A DNA stretch of 64,000 nucleotides from Paraspadella gotoi (Eukaryota; Chaetognatha): contig CM119269.1 in assembly GCA_051294375.1 (NCBI GenBank), positions 16,637,818-16,701,817 of the forward strand. The letters run 5' to 3'. The stretch's first letter is position 1; every line of letters starts with the position of its first letter. Shown piece after piece: positions 38,069-62,116 of this stretch. Position numbers and translations under genes: made by a program. The notes beneath the pieces are model-generated. The model had not been told where the DNA came from and did not search any database. It saw nothing but the letters and a program-made list of their open reading frames with translations.

Positions 38069-38249
38069 ATTAATCATCAGTGTGCGATTTAACGGCGGTG
38101 CCGACGCCGCTTCGCGGGTCGCCCACGCCGTTCCGGCGCCTGGCTGACGGCGCCGTCTCGGACGACGAACCACGTTTTTTATGAGCGCGAATGAAAGGGA
38201 TTTGTCGCGTTGATGGAATTTTGGGGGAGAAAAGGAGTAGGGGACTGGG
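38069..38249 (-). CDS. candidate last exon, basic Ser/Arg-rich C terminus
   Basis: After CCTTCTCCCAG a minus-strand frame (phase 2) stays open for about 60 codons to TAA. It contains KKRGSSSETAPSARRRNG and ends VGTAVKSHTDD. Codon use is like that of the known genes. Other frames through this CpG-rich patch are also open, so the call is tentative, and no upstream exon was identified. Confidence 0.3.
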
Positions 38250-38837
38250 AGAAGGGGGGGTTAGGGTGATGGGTTAAGACTATTTTTAAAATATTTAGTG
38301 AATGAATAAGAAATGAAGTTGGTCGCTGGTGAAAATGTCACTTTTTTTTCACGTTAGAGTAAATTAAATAGTTGTTTGCGTAGTAAAGAATTTCAGATAA
38401 ATTAAAGGAAAAAAGTTATCTTTCGAATTTTCATTGTTTAAGGCGGTGGGCGACAATATGTTATATTTTTAGTTGATAGTAGATGTTAAAGGGATCATGC
38501 GGAAGTGTATATATCTACGATAAGTAGTTTCACAGTGAAACCAATCCACGACAAGGTGAGGGTGAAAAGAGAGTGATCCGTGCCTCGGCGTCTTTAACGA
38601 CGTCGTAAACAAGATTATGCAAATAATCGAAAGCTTAACTGGTCCTCGCGTCGTAAAGCGGCCTCTGCATCGATCTACATCAATAGCTGCTTTATCAACT
38701 GGCTGCTTTATTGGGTGACATTCGCCCGATGCTTTTTTTTTATTCTCTTCGCTTTGCTGCTTCGTTCGCCCGGATTTTCTAATCGAAATTTTCTTTTCAA
38801 AATAACAAAAACTTTTTTTTTTTATCTTCAAGAGAAC

Positions 38838-38862
38838 CCATGGGAACGAATATGGAAATGAA

Positions 38863-38898
<36 letters not shown>

Positions 38899-38959
38899 CC
38901 CGGATACGGACGGCGCCCTCGACGAAAGTCGTTCCAACACAAGGTGTTTACGTTAGATT
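38838..38959 (+). other. ORF with (ACG)12 poly-Thr tract
   Basis: Beyond a T-tract and acceptor-like ATCTTCAAG, an ATG at 38839 opens a 46-codon frame. It encodes about 12 Thr from (ACG)n and then SPDTDGALDESRSNTR. It either stops at 38959 or splices at the AAG|GTGTTT just before. Weak evidence. Confidence 0.2.
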
Positions 38960-39082
38960 GTGATTTTATTGATCTCACATGTATTGTGTGTCGGTTATCT
39001 CATCGGGCGACGCTGCTTGCGCTTCTGTTTATCATTTTTATTGAGGTTGGCTGAGCGTTCGGTCTTGGTTGGGGCGGGTTTT

Positions 39083-39085
<3 letters not shown>

Positions 39086-39170
<85 letters not shown>
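39086..39170 (+). repeat. (CT)n microsatellite
   Basis: Dinucleotide array of about 85 bp with one TTC interruption. Confidence 0.95.
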
Positions 39171-39173
<3 letters not shown>

Positions 39174-40764
39174 ATTTTTTTCTTTTTCTCCCTCTTCTTC
39201 CCTTGCCTTTTTTTCTTTGTGGAATATGGTTGAGATTCCCGGACGGGATTTGCAGCCAGTGGTGTCGCGAGTCTTCGAGATAAAACTCACAAATGGCTTC
39301 TCCCCTCATTCTTGCCAGACACAATATCCAGGCTCTTTTTTCAAAACCTTCTTTAACAATTTATTTTTTTTCTTGTACTATTAGAAAATCAAACCCATCG
39401 TATATCGTAGGTTTTGAAGAAAAAAAAATATTGTCTACGTCTTGGAAAGAAAAAAAACATCTCTGACATTAAAGTAGCGACATTAAAATCAGTGACAGGT
39501 GATAAAAAAATAATGGATTTATAATTTTCCAGAGAATGCAAAGAAAGCCGTGACGAATCCTTCTATCCTTTAGTTTTACAATCATCACACGTCAATCTTA
39601 TCAGTTTTTTCTTCTTTTTTTTCGATTTAATCTTTACTATGTGCTGTTCTAAATTTTCCAACTCTGAAAGACCATCAGCGTTTCGAACAGTGTAAATACA
39701 GTCACGGAGGCAATTGTTGACAATATTTTCGCTTCAATGGGAAATTTGAATACAACGTTAAATAGAGTCAAAGAAGATTATTATAAATATATAATCATGG
39801 GAACTAAGTATATTTTACAAAAAAAAAAAAAAAAAACATAGATCGGCGGCCAGCATTTTTTTTTTTCGCAAATACTCTTTCTTTCGAAACGACAGACAGA
39901 ATAACGCGATTCAAAAGTGACATTCAGAGGTGCTTTCGCCGATGACACGCGTAAAAGAGTTTTCTTACAAAAGCAGTCTTATCGGCCGAATCAGAAAAAA
40001 AAGTAGAGTATAAAAAGAGAGAGAGAAGAAAAAAGAAATGAAGGGGAAAAAGTGAGAGAGAAAAAAAAAAATTCGATGATGAATGGAAGTCGTGCCTGGC
40101 TTCGATTCTCCGCGCCGCTGATCCTTCACTTTCTTTTATTTCTTTGCCTCGCAGATCCCAAACAGGCTTAAGCGATAAAACGGACTCTTCTTTGACCCCT
40201 GGCTGCATTTTTTTTATCATCTTTTAAAAAACTCAAAGATTCCTTTTGACCTTTGAAGTTTTTTTATTTTCGACCTTTCGATTCTTATCGGTTTTACGAT
40301 CGGACATAAATTATTCCCTTGTTGCCCAATTTTTTTTCCCTCCTCCCTTCTCATTCTCTATCTTCTTTTTCTGTCACTTTTTTTTTTCACTTAATTTTGT
40401 AATTCCCATGCGCTTTTTTAATCCCCTAAGGATATCTTCGTCATTTGACTTTTTTCCCCGTCTTAGTTTTGATTCTTTGATCCCCTTTTGACCCACAACG
40501 TCGCTGATCTTATCTTCTTTCGACCCATCTCTCTCTCTATCTCTTTCCATTCTAGTCAGCGACGCGATCTCGTTTCCTTTTTTGAACCCAATCAATAACC
40601 TCCAATAATACCCTCCACCATTTTCACTTTGTTGCAGAAGACAGTTGGCAAAGCAATTTATACTTTCTGTGTTTCCGTCCAACGGTCTGTTGAAGTCCAT
40701 CGTCCACCATAAATACATATTCTTTTAAGTCTTTAAGTCCATCTATATCAATATTGCATATACT

Positions 40765-41052
40765 TTATACATTGTAGAAACACAAAAACATATCCGTTCC
40801 ATTGCTTCCCTTCATCCGCGTCCCCGTTGCCCCCATTGTCATATTTGACTTTCGACCCTCGTTTTTCTTGTTTTGTTTAAAGTTGCAGTTTTCGTTTTCA
40901 CTCTCGTGGGTCTCCCGGTCTCCCGCAGTCCTCGGCGCCATCTCTACTCCATCCACGTCTTCGTCAACCCCATTTTCTGTTCGGTTCGGTGTCACCCGAA
41001 AAACTCTTTCAATATTTTTTCTCCCGCCAAACATATTCGGTCCGCGACGCAT
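40765..41052 (-). other. 95-codon hydrophilic ORF, possible gene
   Basis: The ORF begins MRRGPNMFGGRK and is rich in Glu, Asn, Arg and Gly. It is divergent from the GPCR start 417 bp away. A second 114-codon charged frame follows at 40718-40374 on the same strand. Neither has a recognised domain or clear splice signals; chance is a real alternative. Confidence 0.2.
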
Positions 41053-41468
41053 TTTGGCCCGTTAAGGCGCCAATAACCGAGTACCGCCGCCAATATGAGT
41101 CTGTCAATCTTTTCTTAGAAAAGCTGGGTTTTTCCCTAACCTTTTTAACAATTCAAGCCGTCACAAAAAGTTCACTTTCCTCGGTCAATTGAGAATGATG
41201 TTTGATATTCAATTTCTTTAATTATTTGGATATCTTTCACCTCTTTTATAGACATTCTCTGACATCCAAGCCATTAACTGCTTTTATTATCGTCTACTAT
41301 AACCGACCATCAAGAATTCTGTTTCGATTAGAATGATTTATGTATGGAAATTCAATTGTATATTTTTCAATTTGTTTCCATCATTCGTCATTCTCCTTTC
41401 AACCTCCTCTCTTCGATACCTCCCCCCTTCCGCCCCCTTCCTCTCCAATCAGTTCGCTGTCTCCCCTA

Positions 41469-48830
<7,362 letters not shown>

Positions 48831-49221
48831 AGAAGATGACGAAGGAGATGACGAAGGATACACGATGACAAAAGTGATGTCAAGGACATAAAATCCGAAG
48901 ATAGAAATGTTGAGAAGAGAGAAAGCGAGAGAGAAGAGAGAAAGAGAGAGAGAAGAGAGAAGAGAGAGAAGAGAGAAAGACCGGTCAGAGGAAAGGATAA
49001 AAGGAAACATGACTAAAAAGATGACAAATGAGACGACAGATTGACTTTTAAAACCGACACGTGACTACAATAAGGTTAAAGAGAACAACTGAATTAATGA
49101 CGGATGAAAAAGGAAAAAAAATACTCAGTGAAAAAAGTCAAAACGAATTTAGTGACAGTCACAGTTTTCAATTCTCTTTGAAATAAAATAAAAATTAAAA
49201 ACGACCTTTCAAAGAGGAGAA

Positions 49222-49312
49222 ACAAAAACAAAAACAAAAAACAAAAAACAAAAAACAAAAAACAAAAAACAAAAAACAAAAAACAAAAAACAAAAAACAA
49301 AAAACAAAAAGA
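49222..49312 (+). repeat. (CAAAAAA)n heptanucleotide repeat
   Basis: About 12 units of a 7-bp repeat. Confidence 0.95.
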
Positions 49313-49894
49313 AAAACAAAGACGAACCAAGAGTCGAACGTCACAAAATATTAAGGAATTTTCGATAACTCAAGAGACATTTTAGACAAGGGGAAAGACG
49401 ATTTTAGAATTTCGAAACAAAATTATATTACGTGAAAAAAGAACTATGTAGTAAGGGAGGCTTTGAGTAAAATATTTTCGTGGCGTCGAGTCTCAAAATC
49501 CTTCTTAGAAATCAGCATAAATTTTGAATTAAAAAAAATAATTGAAGAAAATAAACTTTTTTTTAAAAAAAAGCGATATTTCGTAATTCACGTAAGAAAC
49601 CCGAAAAAGGAGCGTATCTCCTTTTTTGGATTAAGTTTTCAATTCTAAAAAAAAAAAAAAAATTGAAAGGGTTGAAATTAAAAAAAAAAATTACGTTTCA
49701 TTTTTCTATAAGTTCCATAAAAAAAGATAAAAAGCATCGAAAAGGTTTCAGTTACGGATTAAAATGTTAAGAAATGAGCGGAAATGAAAAAAAAAAGAAG
49801 ATGAAAGGCGAGAATTAAATTCGCGACATTCGAAGAAAATGGAACATTTTCCGGCTTTATTTTCCCAGAATGCCCCATTTTATTATAAATGCGG

Positions 49895-50145
49895 AATTAG
49901 GTTAATTTTTTTAATTAAAGATTAAGTTAAAGGTTAGTATTAAGGATTGGGTAGAGGATTAGGTTAGTGATTAAGGCTAGGGACTTGGTTCGTGATTAGG
50001 GTTAGCGATTTGGGTTAGGGATTAGTGTTTAAAGTTAAAGGTTAGAGATCAGTTTATTAGTTTTAAATATATCTAAGTTAAATTTTAAGGTTAAAATTAA
50101 ATTCTGGGATAAACGAACAGAAATGTGGCACTTCCGGAAAAAAAG
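49895..50145 (+). repeat. dispersed repeat with degenerate TTAGGG-like core, copy A
   Basis: The core consists of variants of GGTTAG(T/G)GATTA. It is followed by GAACAGAAATGTGGCACTTCCGGAAAA, matching GAACAGAAATAGGGCCCCTTCGGAAAA in copy B at about 61408-61450. Confidence 0.65.
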
Positions 50146-51443
50146 AGTTCATTTTCCGATAAGAAGAAAAAATCATTCGATTGAAATTTGATATGAGAAA
50201 AATGAGGGGAACAGAGGAGCAAAATGAAAGTTAAATTAAAGTCAAGCTGCAAAAAGTGAAATAAAAAGATCATTTAATAACCGTTAAACTATTATTTTAT
50301 TCGACAAAAAAAAAATTGAGATATTTTACTTTCTTCTTTTTTATCGTAATCTAATTCATACAGGGAGACATAAACGAAAAACCAAAGTACATTTGTTTTC
50401 GGATTTTATTCGTTTTATAAAAACCTTTGTTATCCTGCTTTTTTCAACTGCTTTGTATGATGAGCTTTTGTGACGAATATGTCGTTCTAGTCGTTGTGAA
50501 CTTTTTTTTATTTCATTTTCTTTTTAATTTTTTTTCCCATTAAATTGAATAATGGCGATTTAAAACCTAACTTACCACAATCAATGGTGCTTACTTTTAC
50601 ATCTTATTCGTACAGAAACAGTTTTGTTAAAACGATTATTCGTAAAAAGTGAATAAAAATCGTGCGCGTGTGACTGTCCATTTGTCGTAACCTCTACAAT
50701 CACATGAGATGAACCAAAAAATTAAAATAAAATAAATAAATAAATTCCCCCATTTCCAAAAAAATTTGGAAATCAGATGTGAAACATTTGTTCTCTTTAA
50801 TTCCTGTTACAACATGTTGTACGCAACCATGACACCAAAACTTTCTCATTTTTGTAATTTATTATTTTTTTTTATTACTTTCCTATCGTTTTAATTGTTC
50901 TGCTGATTACTCTGAAAAAAGTTAACCTTATGTTTGCTTTGTTTAACTAATTATGTGAAATGAAACCTTAAGTCGATCTTGTTTCATTTGTCCAAATTTT
51001 GGCCAATGTTGTTTTTCAATATAAAAGTTTATGGAGCAAAACTACAAGTTGAAAGATTAGTTTAATTAACGAAAAAAATTGATAAAGAAAAACCACCTAA
51101 TCCTAAAAGCCAAAGAGCTTTAGTAAAATTAAATAAGTTTTTATTTTTTAATTTTTTTTTTCATCATTCTTAATTATTACGTACTATACTGTTTTTGAAT
51201 TTTCAACGCTCCTTTTCTGATAGCCGTTTTAAACTTTTAGCCATTTTAAATTAAAGCAAAAAATTGTTTTGGCTTCTAGACTGAAAGCAGACTTTATTTC
51301 GATTCATATATACTAAAATCACAATATGAGATGGCAAGATTTAGAAGAAAAATGGCACAAGTAGTAAGTTCTTCATTATCAGCATTGAATGACGTCACTT
51401 CGTGTTTTTTAGACGCGATTCCAACGCCGCGCTCGAAGCGTCG

Positions 51444-51618
51444 TCAACGTATTTGCTTTGTGGAGCGATGCGACGCTAACGGAAACGACGCCGCGTTGAG
51501 AGACGACGTGTTTGGCGCGGCGCCGACGTTGACGAATGTCGAGTCTTTGTCGCGCGAATAAATCGCGTCTCGTCCGTCCGTCTGTCTGTCCCTTCCTCCG
51601 TCTCCGCTGTCCGGACGT
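51444..51618 (-). CDS. candidate last exon of an unknown minus-strand gene
   Basis: After TTTTATTCGCAG a frame (phase 2) runs 58 codons to TGA. It has an Asp/Gly/Arg-rich start, then IYSRDKDSTFVNVGAAPNTS and a Ser/Ala-rich end. Many codons end in C or G, as in the real genes. No upstream exon was recognised between here and twist (51619-52053); the small plus-strand ORF at 51819-51995 is basic and unrelated. It could belong to a gene in which twist is embedded. Confidence 0.3.
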
Positions 51619-52053
51619 CTGCGAATAAAATTGCGATCCCTTTCAGTCAAATCATTTTATATTGGTTGTGGCAATTTCATAAGCGTAAAACCGTCGAGGG
51701 CGGGATGACCCGTTTCTTTTCATAAGCTAACATCCTCTACTTAATTAGAACTGGACATTGGACAATAAAAAAAATATAACAATATAACATTTTCTCTTCG
51801 GTGTATTTAGTGAAAAAAATGAAAAGGGTTTTGGGGGAACGGGAGGGCGACCCTCGTGCTTGGTCCGGGGAACGAGTAAGATTGAAGCGAAGCGAAGGGT
51901 CCAAAGATCACAGTACAAATTTCACTTCACAAAAAAAAAAAAGGCCTAGAATTCTAACTCGCGCGCCGTCCTCATTTATTAAAACGGAAAAATGAAGAAG
52001 CAGCTGTTACGAGAGGGAATGTCCTCACCACTCTATCAGAACTTGTCATTTTA

Positions 52054-55700
<3,647 letters not shown>

Positions 55701-57157
55701 GGTCGTCGTTGTCGTCGTCACTTTAAAGTCTTTTTTTTTTTTAAACGTTAAATTTGAGATGAGTTTTTAATTTTGCTCATCATTCTCACGACGTCAGTGA
55801 GTCAAGTCAAGTCCGTCGTAGAATTTTGGAATTTTGTAAATTTTATTTGTCTCGTCTTCACTTCTCAGCGGTGGAATATATTTATAATTTTCGCGCGTTT
55901 ATAAAATAAAGTGAATAGAGCGATTTGGCTTAACTTGGCAATCGTTCGGCTGAAATCCTTAGGACGATGAGGTCTAAGCGGCTGTCACTCTCCGACCGAG
56001 CGTTTCTTTCTCAAAGACAAGTTTCCGATTCACTGAGGCGATACTTAGATCTTTCACGTGATGTCAATCCGCGAAGATAAGTTGTAATTGTAATCAAAGA
56101 CAAAGTGAGACAGAGACCGAGCGATCATTCGTGAACGCGAGCATCACGGTAACACGGAAATAAAAAGTTTAAAAATTCACGCGTAAACAAAACGACATCG
56201 AAAATTGAGTTTTTTCTTCTTCGGATCGACGATCGAAGAAGATTCACGGATAGTCGAGGGGGAAGGGGGAGGAGGAAGAGGAAGAGGAAGAGGAAGAAGA
56301 ATTTGAAAAAGTCCAGGGGGAAGGGGGAGGAGGAAGAGGAAGAGGCATTAAAAAAAAGCGTGAAAGTTAAGACGAAAAGGACGAGGAAAAGTTGAGGAGG
56401 AGAAATGAGGAGAAGAAGAGGAAATGATTTATATTTATAGAATAACTCTAACTGTACTACTACTGTACTGTACTACAACTGTACTACTGTAAAACTGTAT
56501 ATATAGTCTTATAGCACTGCTGTAATACTTCAATGTATTTTATGACGGAAAATATTGCATTGAATAAGAAAGAAATGAAGAAGAAGAAGAAAGAGAAGAA
56601 GAAGAAGAAGAAGAAGAAAGAGAAGAAAAGGAGGAAGACGAAGACTCTGCGACTTTATGTAGGGGGGAGTAGGGGGGTAAGGGGTTTAAATGGTGGGGGT
56701 AGAATCGGCAGGGGGGGGGGAGATACTAGAGGAAACGAATCAACCGGAAAAGAAGGATATGGAAAGAAAAAAAAAACTTTTAGCGAAGCTGTAAAATGGG
56801 AAATGAAGAAAAAAGTTCTATCTGCTGAGGAAACTGGAAAATCTAAAGAAAAAATAAGTTGTTTAGAAGACGTGATGTGTTGAAAGTTTGTGGTGATTCT
56901 TATTAACAAAAACTAACTTGGCTTAGTAGTTAAGAGTATCATCTAGTTTGATAAAGGTACGTACGTATATTTTTTTTTATTTATATCGATCTATCATGCA
57001 TTTTTCATACAGAATTTTTAAAAAAAAGTGAAAACTTTAAAAAGAAAAACAGAAAAAGAAAGATTGAAGTGGAAAGACAGAGGGAGGCAACGGGAGAGAG
57101 AGAAACTGCTCTCCCTCTGCCCCTGAGGAAAAAGAGGGTGGAGCAAGGGGTGAAGGG

Positions 57158-57210
<53 letters not shown>

Positions 57211-57878
57211 AATAAACTCCCCCTCTCTCTCCAACCCCGAGGCTGACGGAAAGCAATCGCTGAGGGGGGCCTGAAATCAAGACGATAGGAATTGAAAGAT
57301 GTTTTCATTGGACGATGAAGATGAGGATGAAGACGAGAAGAACGACGACGACGACGACGACGATTGGGGGGGGGAGAAGGGGCGATGTTGTTGATGAATG
57401 AATTAATGGGGACTCAGAAAAATACGACAAATAGGGCAGGAGGGTTTACGGTTTATTTAATCTGATTTACAGGGGATGCACGTACGCTTATGTATAAGTT
57501 TATTTGTGATTCTAAAAAAAAAATTGAAAACTCTATTATTTTAGGGATTTTGAAGATTAGTTCTTGGAATGTATTAGACAGTTTAATGTCATTTTAATCG
57601 GTATTTGATGAGAAGGGTAAAACAAATAGATAAATCATATTCTGTGGTCTAAATACTGATTTAACACCCCCAAAGTCATTGGACACGCTCTTTCCTTTTA
57701 AAACCCAGGGTGAGGTTCGGGTAAGTTTCGGGTGCAAATAGAGATTTCCCTTGAGAAAGGAGGAAGAAAATGCGAGCGAGAAGATGGCGGAAACAGAGTC
57801 AACTGGTCACTGGAAGGACAACTCATGGAATAAGATGGTTGCGCACGCGCAATTAGTAAAATAATTAAGCAAAAGAAA

Positions 57879-58009
<131 letters not shown>

Positions 58010-58282
58010 ATAAAATCTCGAAATCCGGCTTTTTTTTCACAGTTAGCATCTTTCAATTTATCGAATGTTCGAATCTTCTCTGAAAATAAATCTTCGAAAC
58101 GAGAAATCAAAAAACTTTGGCTCTCCTCGATTCTTAAAAGAAAAAAAAACTTTTTTCTTTTTTCATTTTCTTCTTTTTTTTTCGTGTCTGTGTATAAACC
58201 GACGATGAAATTTTCACTCCTTCCCCCCCTTACTTTTTCACACCTCCCTCTTTTTCCTTATATTAGACGCTTTTTAATTTAA

Positions 58283-58430
58283 CCCGGGCGACCAATGGTA
58301 AGCCAAAACCGAAAACCGCCCACCAATGGGATGGTCGCTTGGGTTTTTTGACGAAGTCAGCGATGAGAAGTCTTGATTACGTCCACCAATAGCGATCGAG
58401 CATAAATCGCCGCCGACCAATGATAAACGT
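58283..58430. promoter_or_regulatory. cluster of four CCAAT boxes
   Basis: ACCAATGG, ACCAATGGG, ACCAATAG and ACCAATGA occur in the same orientation within about 145 bp, separated by 30-65 bp, in GC-richer DNA. Such clustering is typical of NF-Y-dependent promoters. No gene start was identified on either side. Confidence 0.45.
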
Positions 58431-58915
58431 AGGATTGCCGATCCCCCCCTCTTCCTCCTAATTTTCCGAGACCCCCCTTTCGCCGCCCCAGAAGCGGGGG
58501 CCGCCGATCTCGAACCTTCGTACCCCTGGGGGCAAAAAAGCGCGGAGAGAGTCAAAGGGGCAAATCATAAGCAAAAACTCGAGGGCCCCTTGGGGGTAAA
58601 GGGGCACGGGAAGAACTTGGGGTGTGAAAGGAAAGTCTGCGGGGCGCGGGGGTCTCCGTGTCTAGTTTATTACCACAAACTAACTAAGGGTCTTGGGTTT
58701 AATTAAGTGTGAAGGGAACAGTGTCATCGAGTGTGTGGTAGACCTGTGGATAAGGCGGGGTCAAAGGGCGAATGTGGTATGGCGCATGTAAACTCTTGGG
58801 CGGGAGAATTTCAGCAGATTTGACGAGATAAGTAATTCAAATTGTAAATTATTTCGCGATGGAATTTTTTAACTTAGTTACTTTCATTAAAAATGAGATT
58901 TGTGAGCGTTGGGGG

Positions 58916-59027
<112 letters not shown>

Positions 59028-59254
59028 AAAAGGGCGAAACTTAGAAGGAATCAAGGGCTGGGTTTCGAAACCCAAAGGCCCAGGTGCGACGGAAACGGAA
59101 TTGCCAGTTTCGCTGTCAGGCATTTCTCTTCATTCTTTTATTTCTTTTGATTTTTACCGATTGCCTTTTGTTTTTTGTTTTCGATGATATTTGCCGGGAA
59201 ACTTTGAAGATTAATCTTTAATTTGCTTTCTTTCATATGTTCTATTATATATAT

Positions 59255-59256
<2 letters not shown>

Positions 59257-59346
<90 letters not shown>

Positions 59347-59350
59347 TTTT
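59257..59350 (+). repeat. (TTTA)n microsatellite
   Basis: Tetranucleotide array followed by a long CT/TTTC-rich tract to about 59700. Confidence 0.95.
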
Positions 59351-59763
59351 AATTTATTTTCTGTTTTTCTTTCTGTCTGTCTTTCTTTCTTCTTTCTTCT
59401 TTCTTTCTTTCTCTTTCTTTCTTCTCTTTCTTCTTCTTTCTTTCTTTCTTTCTTCGTCCCTTTCTCCATTATGATTATCTTTCATTTCTTTCCTCACTTT
59501 TTTTCTCCTTTTCTTTCTTCTTCCTTAGTGGCTCTTTTCTCTTATTCTTCATTCGTCTTTCTCTTTTTTTTCTTTTTTCTTCTTTTCCTTTCCTTTCTCT
59601 TTTTTTCCCTCTTCTCCTTTCCCTTTTTCTTGTTTCCTTTTTTTCCTTCTCTTACCTTTATTTTGTTTGCATCTACATCTTCCTCTTTTCTTTCTTTCTT
59701 TTACATAGAAATGGGATCCCTAATCTTAACTCAAAATCTTTCGCTTGTTTTTCATAAGAATCG

Positions 59764-60215
59764 ATGATCAGAGTCGAAGATAAAATCTCGCCACCGAAAG
59801 TAAGTCGCACGCGCCGCCGAATTTTTTGCACGCTTGAAAAGAACATGTACATGTGAATGTACATGTGTACACAGGACCAGAGCAATTACGCGCCTGAACA
59901 GAACATATCGTTTTTATGTTCCGCGAACATGTACAGGCCTTAACGAAACATGCAAATTATGTAGGCGCCTACAACAACAAGAACTTCTCCAATAACAAGA
60001 AGGAAGATACACCCTCATGAACATGAACATCATGCACAGAACATATCCACAAGTGACGAGAATAAGAGCAGAAGAAAAGAACAATTGCACCTTCAACGAG
60101 AGCATATAAATAGATAAACACGAAAAACAAGCGCCTTGCAACTGACCAGAAATCAATTTCGAAAATGGAAACGAAATGTTTAGGTGAAGACAAATGGCCA
60201 ATTGGCGGCAATTTG

Positions 60216-60255
<40 letters not shown>

Positions 60256-60487
60256 AGTGGTGGGGGGATTGATCTATGGGAGAAGATTGTTTGGATGGGA
60301 TTGGTCGTGATGCAGGTAAATGTTGAGATGGTGGTTTCCGTTCAATGACCAAATGTAGACACAAATTAGACCGTAGCAAAAATGATCCCGATGTATTATT
60401 CAGTTGATGGGGAAAGATATCGAAGGGACGAAGGGGGGGGGAAATGATGGTGGGAACGATGCTGAGGATCGGGACGATTGTAGCTGA
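59764..60487 (+). CDS. candidate three-exon small protein with poly-Ser tract
   Basis: Exons 59764-59799 (ATG preceded by an in-frame stop, donor GTAAGT), 60184-60315 (donor GTAAAT) and 60404-60487 (stop TGA) all join in phase 0 and give 83 aa. The protein has a short charged start, about 12 Ser from (TCG)n, a segment GGGIDLWEKIVWMGLVVMQ that may form an amphipathic or membrane-associated helix, and a Gly/Asn/Asp-rich end. No family is recognised. On the opposite strand a frame stays open from about 60594 to 59969 (Ser/Pro/Thr-rich, poly-Thr at the same repeat), so the strand is not settled. Confidence 0.35.
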
Positions 60488-60928
60488 GATTTCTGGGGCG
60501 CGTTTATTAGACCCAGATGCAAACGGAGAGGAAATCGAAGGAAGAGAGGTGGAGAAGGGGGGGGGGTGGAAAAAAAGGTAAGAAAAATCCTGGAAAAGGT
60601 GAAGAGGTGAATAGAAAAAAATAGGGTCGATACTTGAATCGAAAGTTAAAAGTGAAGGAGGAAAACATCGCGAATTTTGTGAAATGTGATGGGGATCGCG
60701 GCTTCGACAGGAAATAAAGGTAGAATCACCCTAAATATCCGTGAACATAGTAACTGGAAGAGGAAAAAAAAAAATTTTACAAACTTTTAAACAATTGAAA
60801 CCTTCGGGGAACACAAATTTTAATGGTAAAAGTAAATATATGTAAATATTTATAAAGAAACACAAAGGATATTTATCAGTAGGTACTAATACAGTTCTTG
60901 AATTTAAAGAACACTTACTATATTTTGC

Positions 60929-60977
<49 letters not shown>

Positions 60978-61204
60978 TGTGGGTCTAACACTCCCGGGGA
61001 TTCTTTGTCTAGGCTCTTGTTGTTGCAGCTGCGATGCTATTTCGTATTTTTCGATGAATGGAAAGGGACTGGGGGCAGGGGTGTCGAAATGGGGTGTACT
61101 GCACGTAGTGTGCTAAAATCAGGGAAGAGTGGAATGAAAAAGATATGATGAGACTACGAATAGAAAATTTAAAAAGAGGAAGGTGAAATGACTGGGGAGA
61201 TCCG

Positions 61205-61450
61205 GGGACGGCTTTATTTTTCAAAAATCGCTTTATTTCATCCTAAATTTAAAATAAGCTTTTTTTTTTAAGTTGAAGATTTGGTTATGGATTATTGTTT
61301 GAATTATTGGTTAGTGATTTAGGTTAGGGACTCGGTTAGGTTAGGTTAGGTTATATATATATTTATTTATCTTATTTAAAAAAAAATTGAATTTGAGGTC
61401 AACATTAGATCAAGGGATTACGGAACAGAAATAGGGCCCCTTCGGAAAAT
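61205..61450 (+). repeat. dispersed repeat with TTAGG core, copy B
   Basis: Contains GGTTAGGTTAGGTTAGGTTA (four TTAGG units) at about 61334-61353. It shares flanking blocks with 49895-50145. Confidence 0.65.
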
Positions 61451-61994
61451 AGTGCCAGGAGGACTGAGGGGGAGAAGCGAATGAGCGGAGGTGGACCCAA
61501 AATTCCCCCCCCCCCGTTTCATTTTTTCCCTCTCGCTTCGTTTATCGTCGGTTTATTTTCACAATTTCACGATTTCACCTCAACCCTGTGACTGCGACGA
61601 ATTATCGCTGCATCCATCCAACATTTTTTTTTCCTAAAAAATAATGTTAAATTTTTATATCGTCGCAGGATAATAAATCCTACCCAAAGCAGAAACGGAT
61701 CGGAGGAGCGGGAAATATTCGCCGATATGGAAAATGGAAAAGGGAAAATGGACATCCTTAAATATCTTGAGACATTAACTTTCAGAGAGAGGGCTATAAA
61801 CGATTGATCGAGGTAACGATCACCATTTGTGCGCCTCCATTCCACTGAGAAACTAACCCGTGACATCGCCCAATGTTTTTATGGTTTTTTAAGCACAATA
61901 AACATTTTGTTCATTTGTTTTGATTTTTCAAAATTATACTTGTAATTTGTACATTTCGTTTTTCTGTCTATTTGTTTGCCTATCTGTCAGTCTT

Positions 61995-61995
<1 letters not shown>

Positions 61996-62050
<55 letters not shown>
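61996..62050 (+). repeat. (CT)n microsatellite
   Basis: Followed by a long polypyrimidine tract that leads to the acceptor of the exon candidate at 62117. Confidence 0.9.
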
Positions 62051-62054
<4 letters not shown>

Positions 62055-62116
62055 TCCTTCCTCTTTCGACTCACGTTTGTATTTTTTCCTTCTCTATTTT
62101 TTCATCTTGAAGCCAA

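Larger units (their letters stand above)
36475..41468. other. gene-poor stretch
   Basis: A SINE at 36650-36800, a 16-bp CpG palindrome at about 37050, a possible promoter (TGACGTCA plus GATATAAAC) near 37770-37800, (CT)n at 39086-39170, and the candidate ORFs listed separately. The rest is AT-rich. Confidence 0.5.
48831..51443. other. AT-rich intergenic
   Basis: GAGA-rich 3' flank of the GPCR, a (CAAAAAA)n array, and a TTAGGG-like degenerate repeat at 49900-50090. A plus-strand frame at 51331-51561 overlaps the minus-strand exon candidate at 51444 and is treated as its shadow. No other exon found. Confidence 0.5.
60488..62112. other. gene-poor stretch
   Basis: G-rich DNA at 60430-60570, (CT)n at 60932-60974 and the dispersed TTAGG-containing repeat at 61205-61450. 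No certain exon. Confidence 0.45.
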
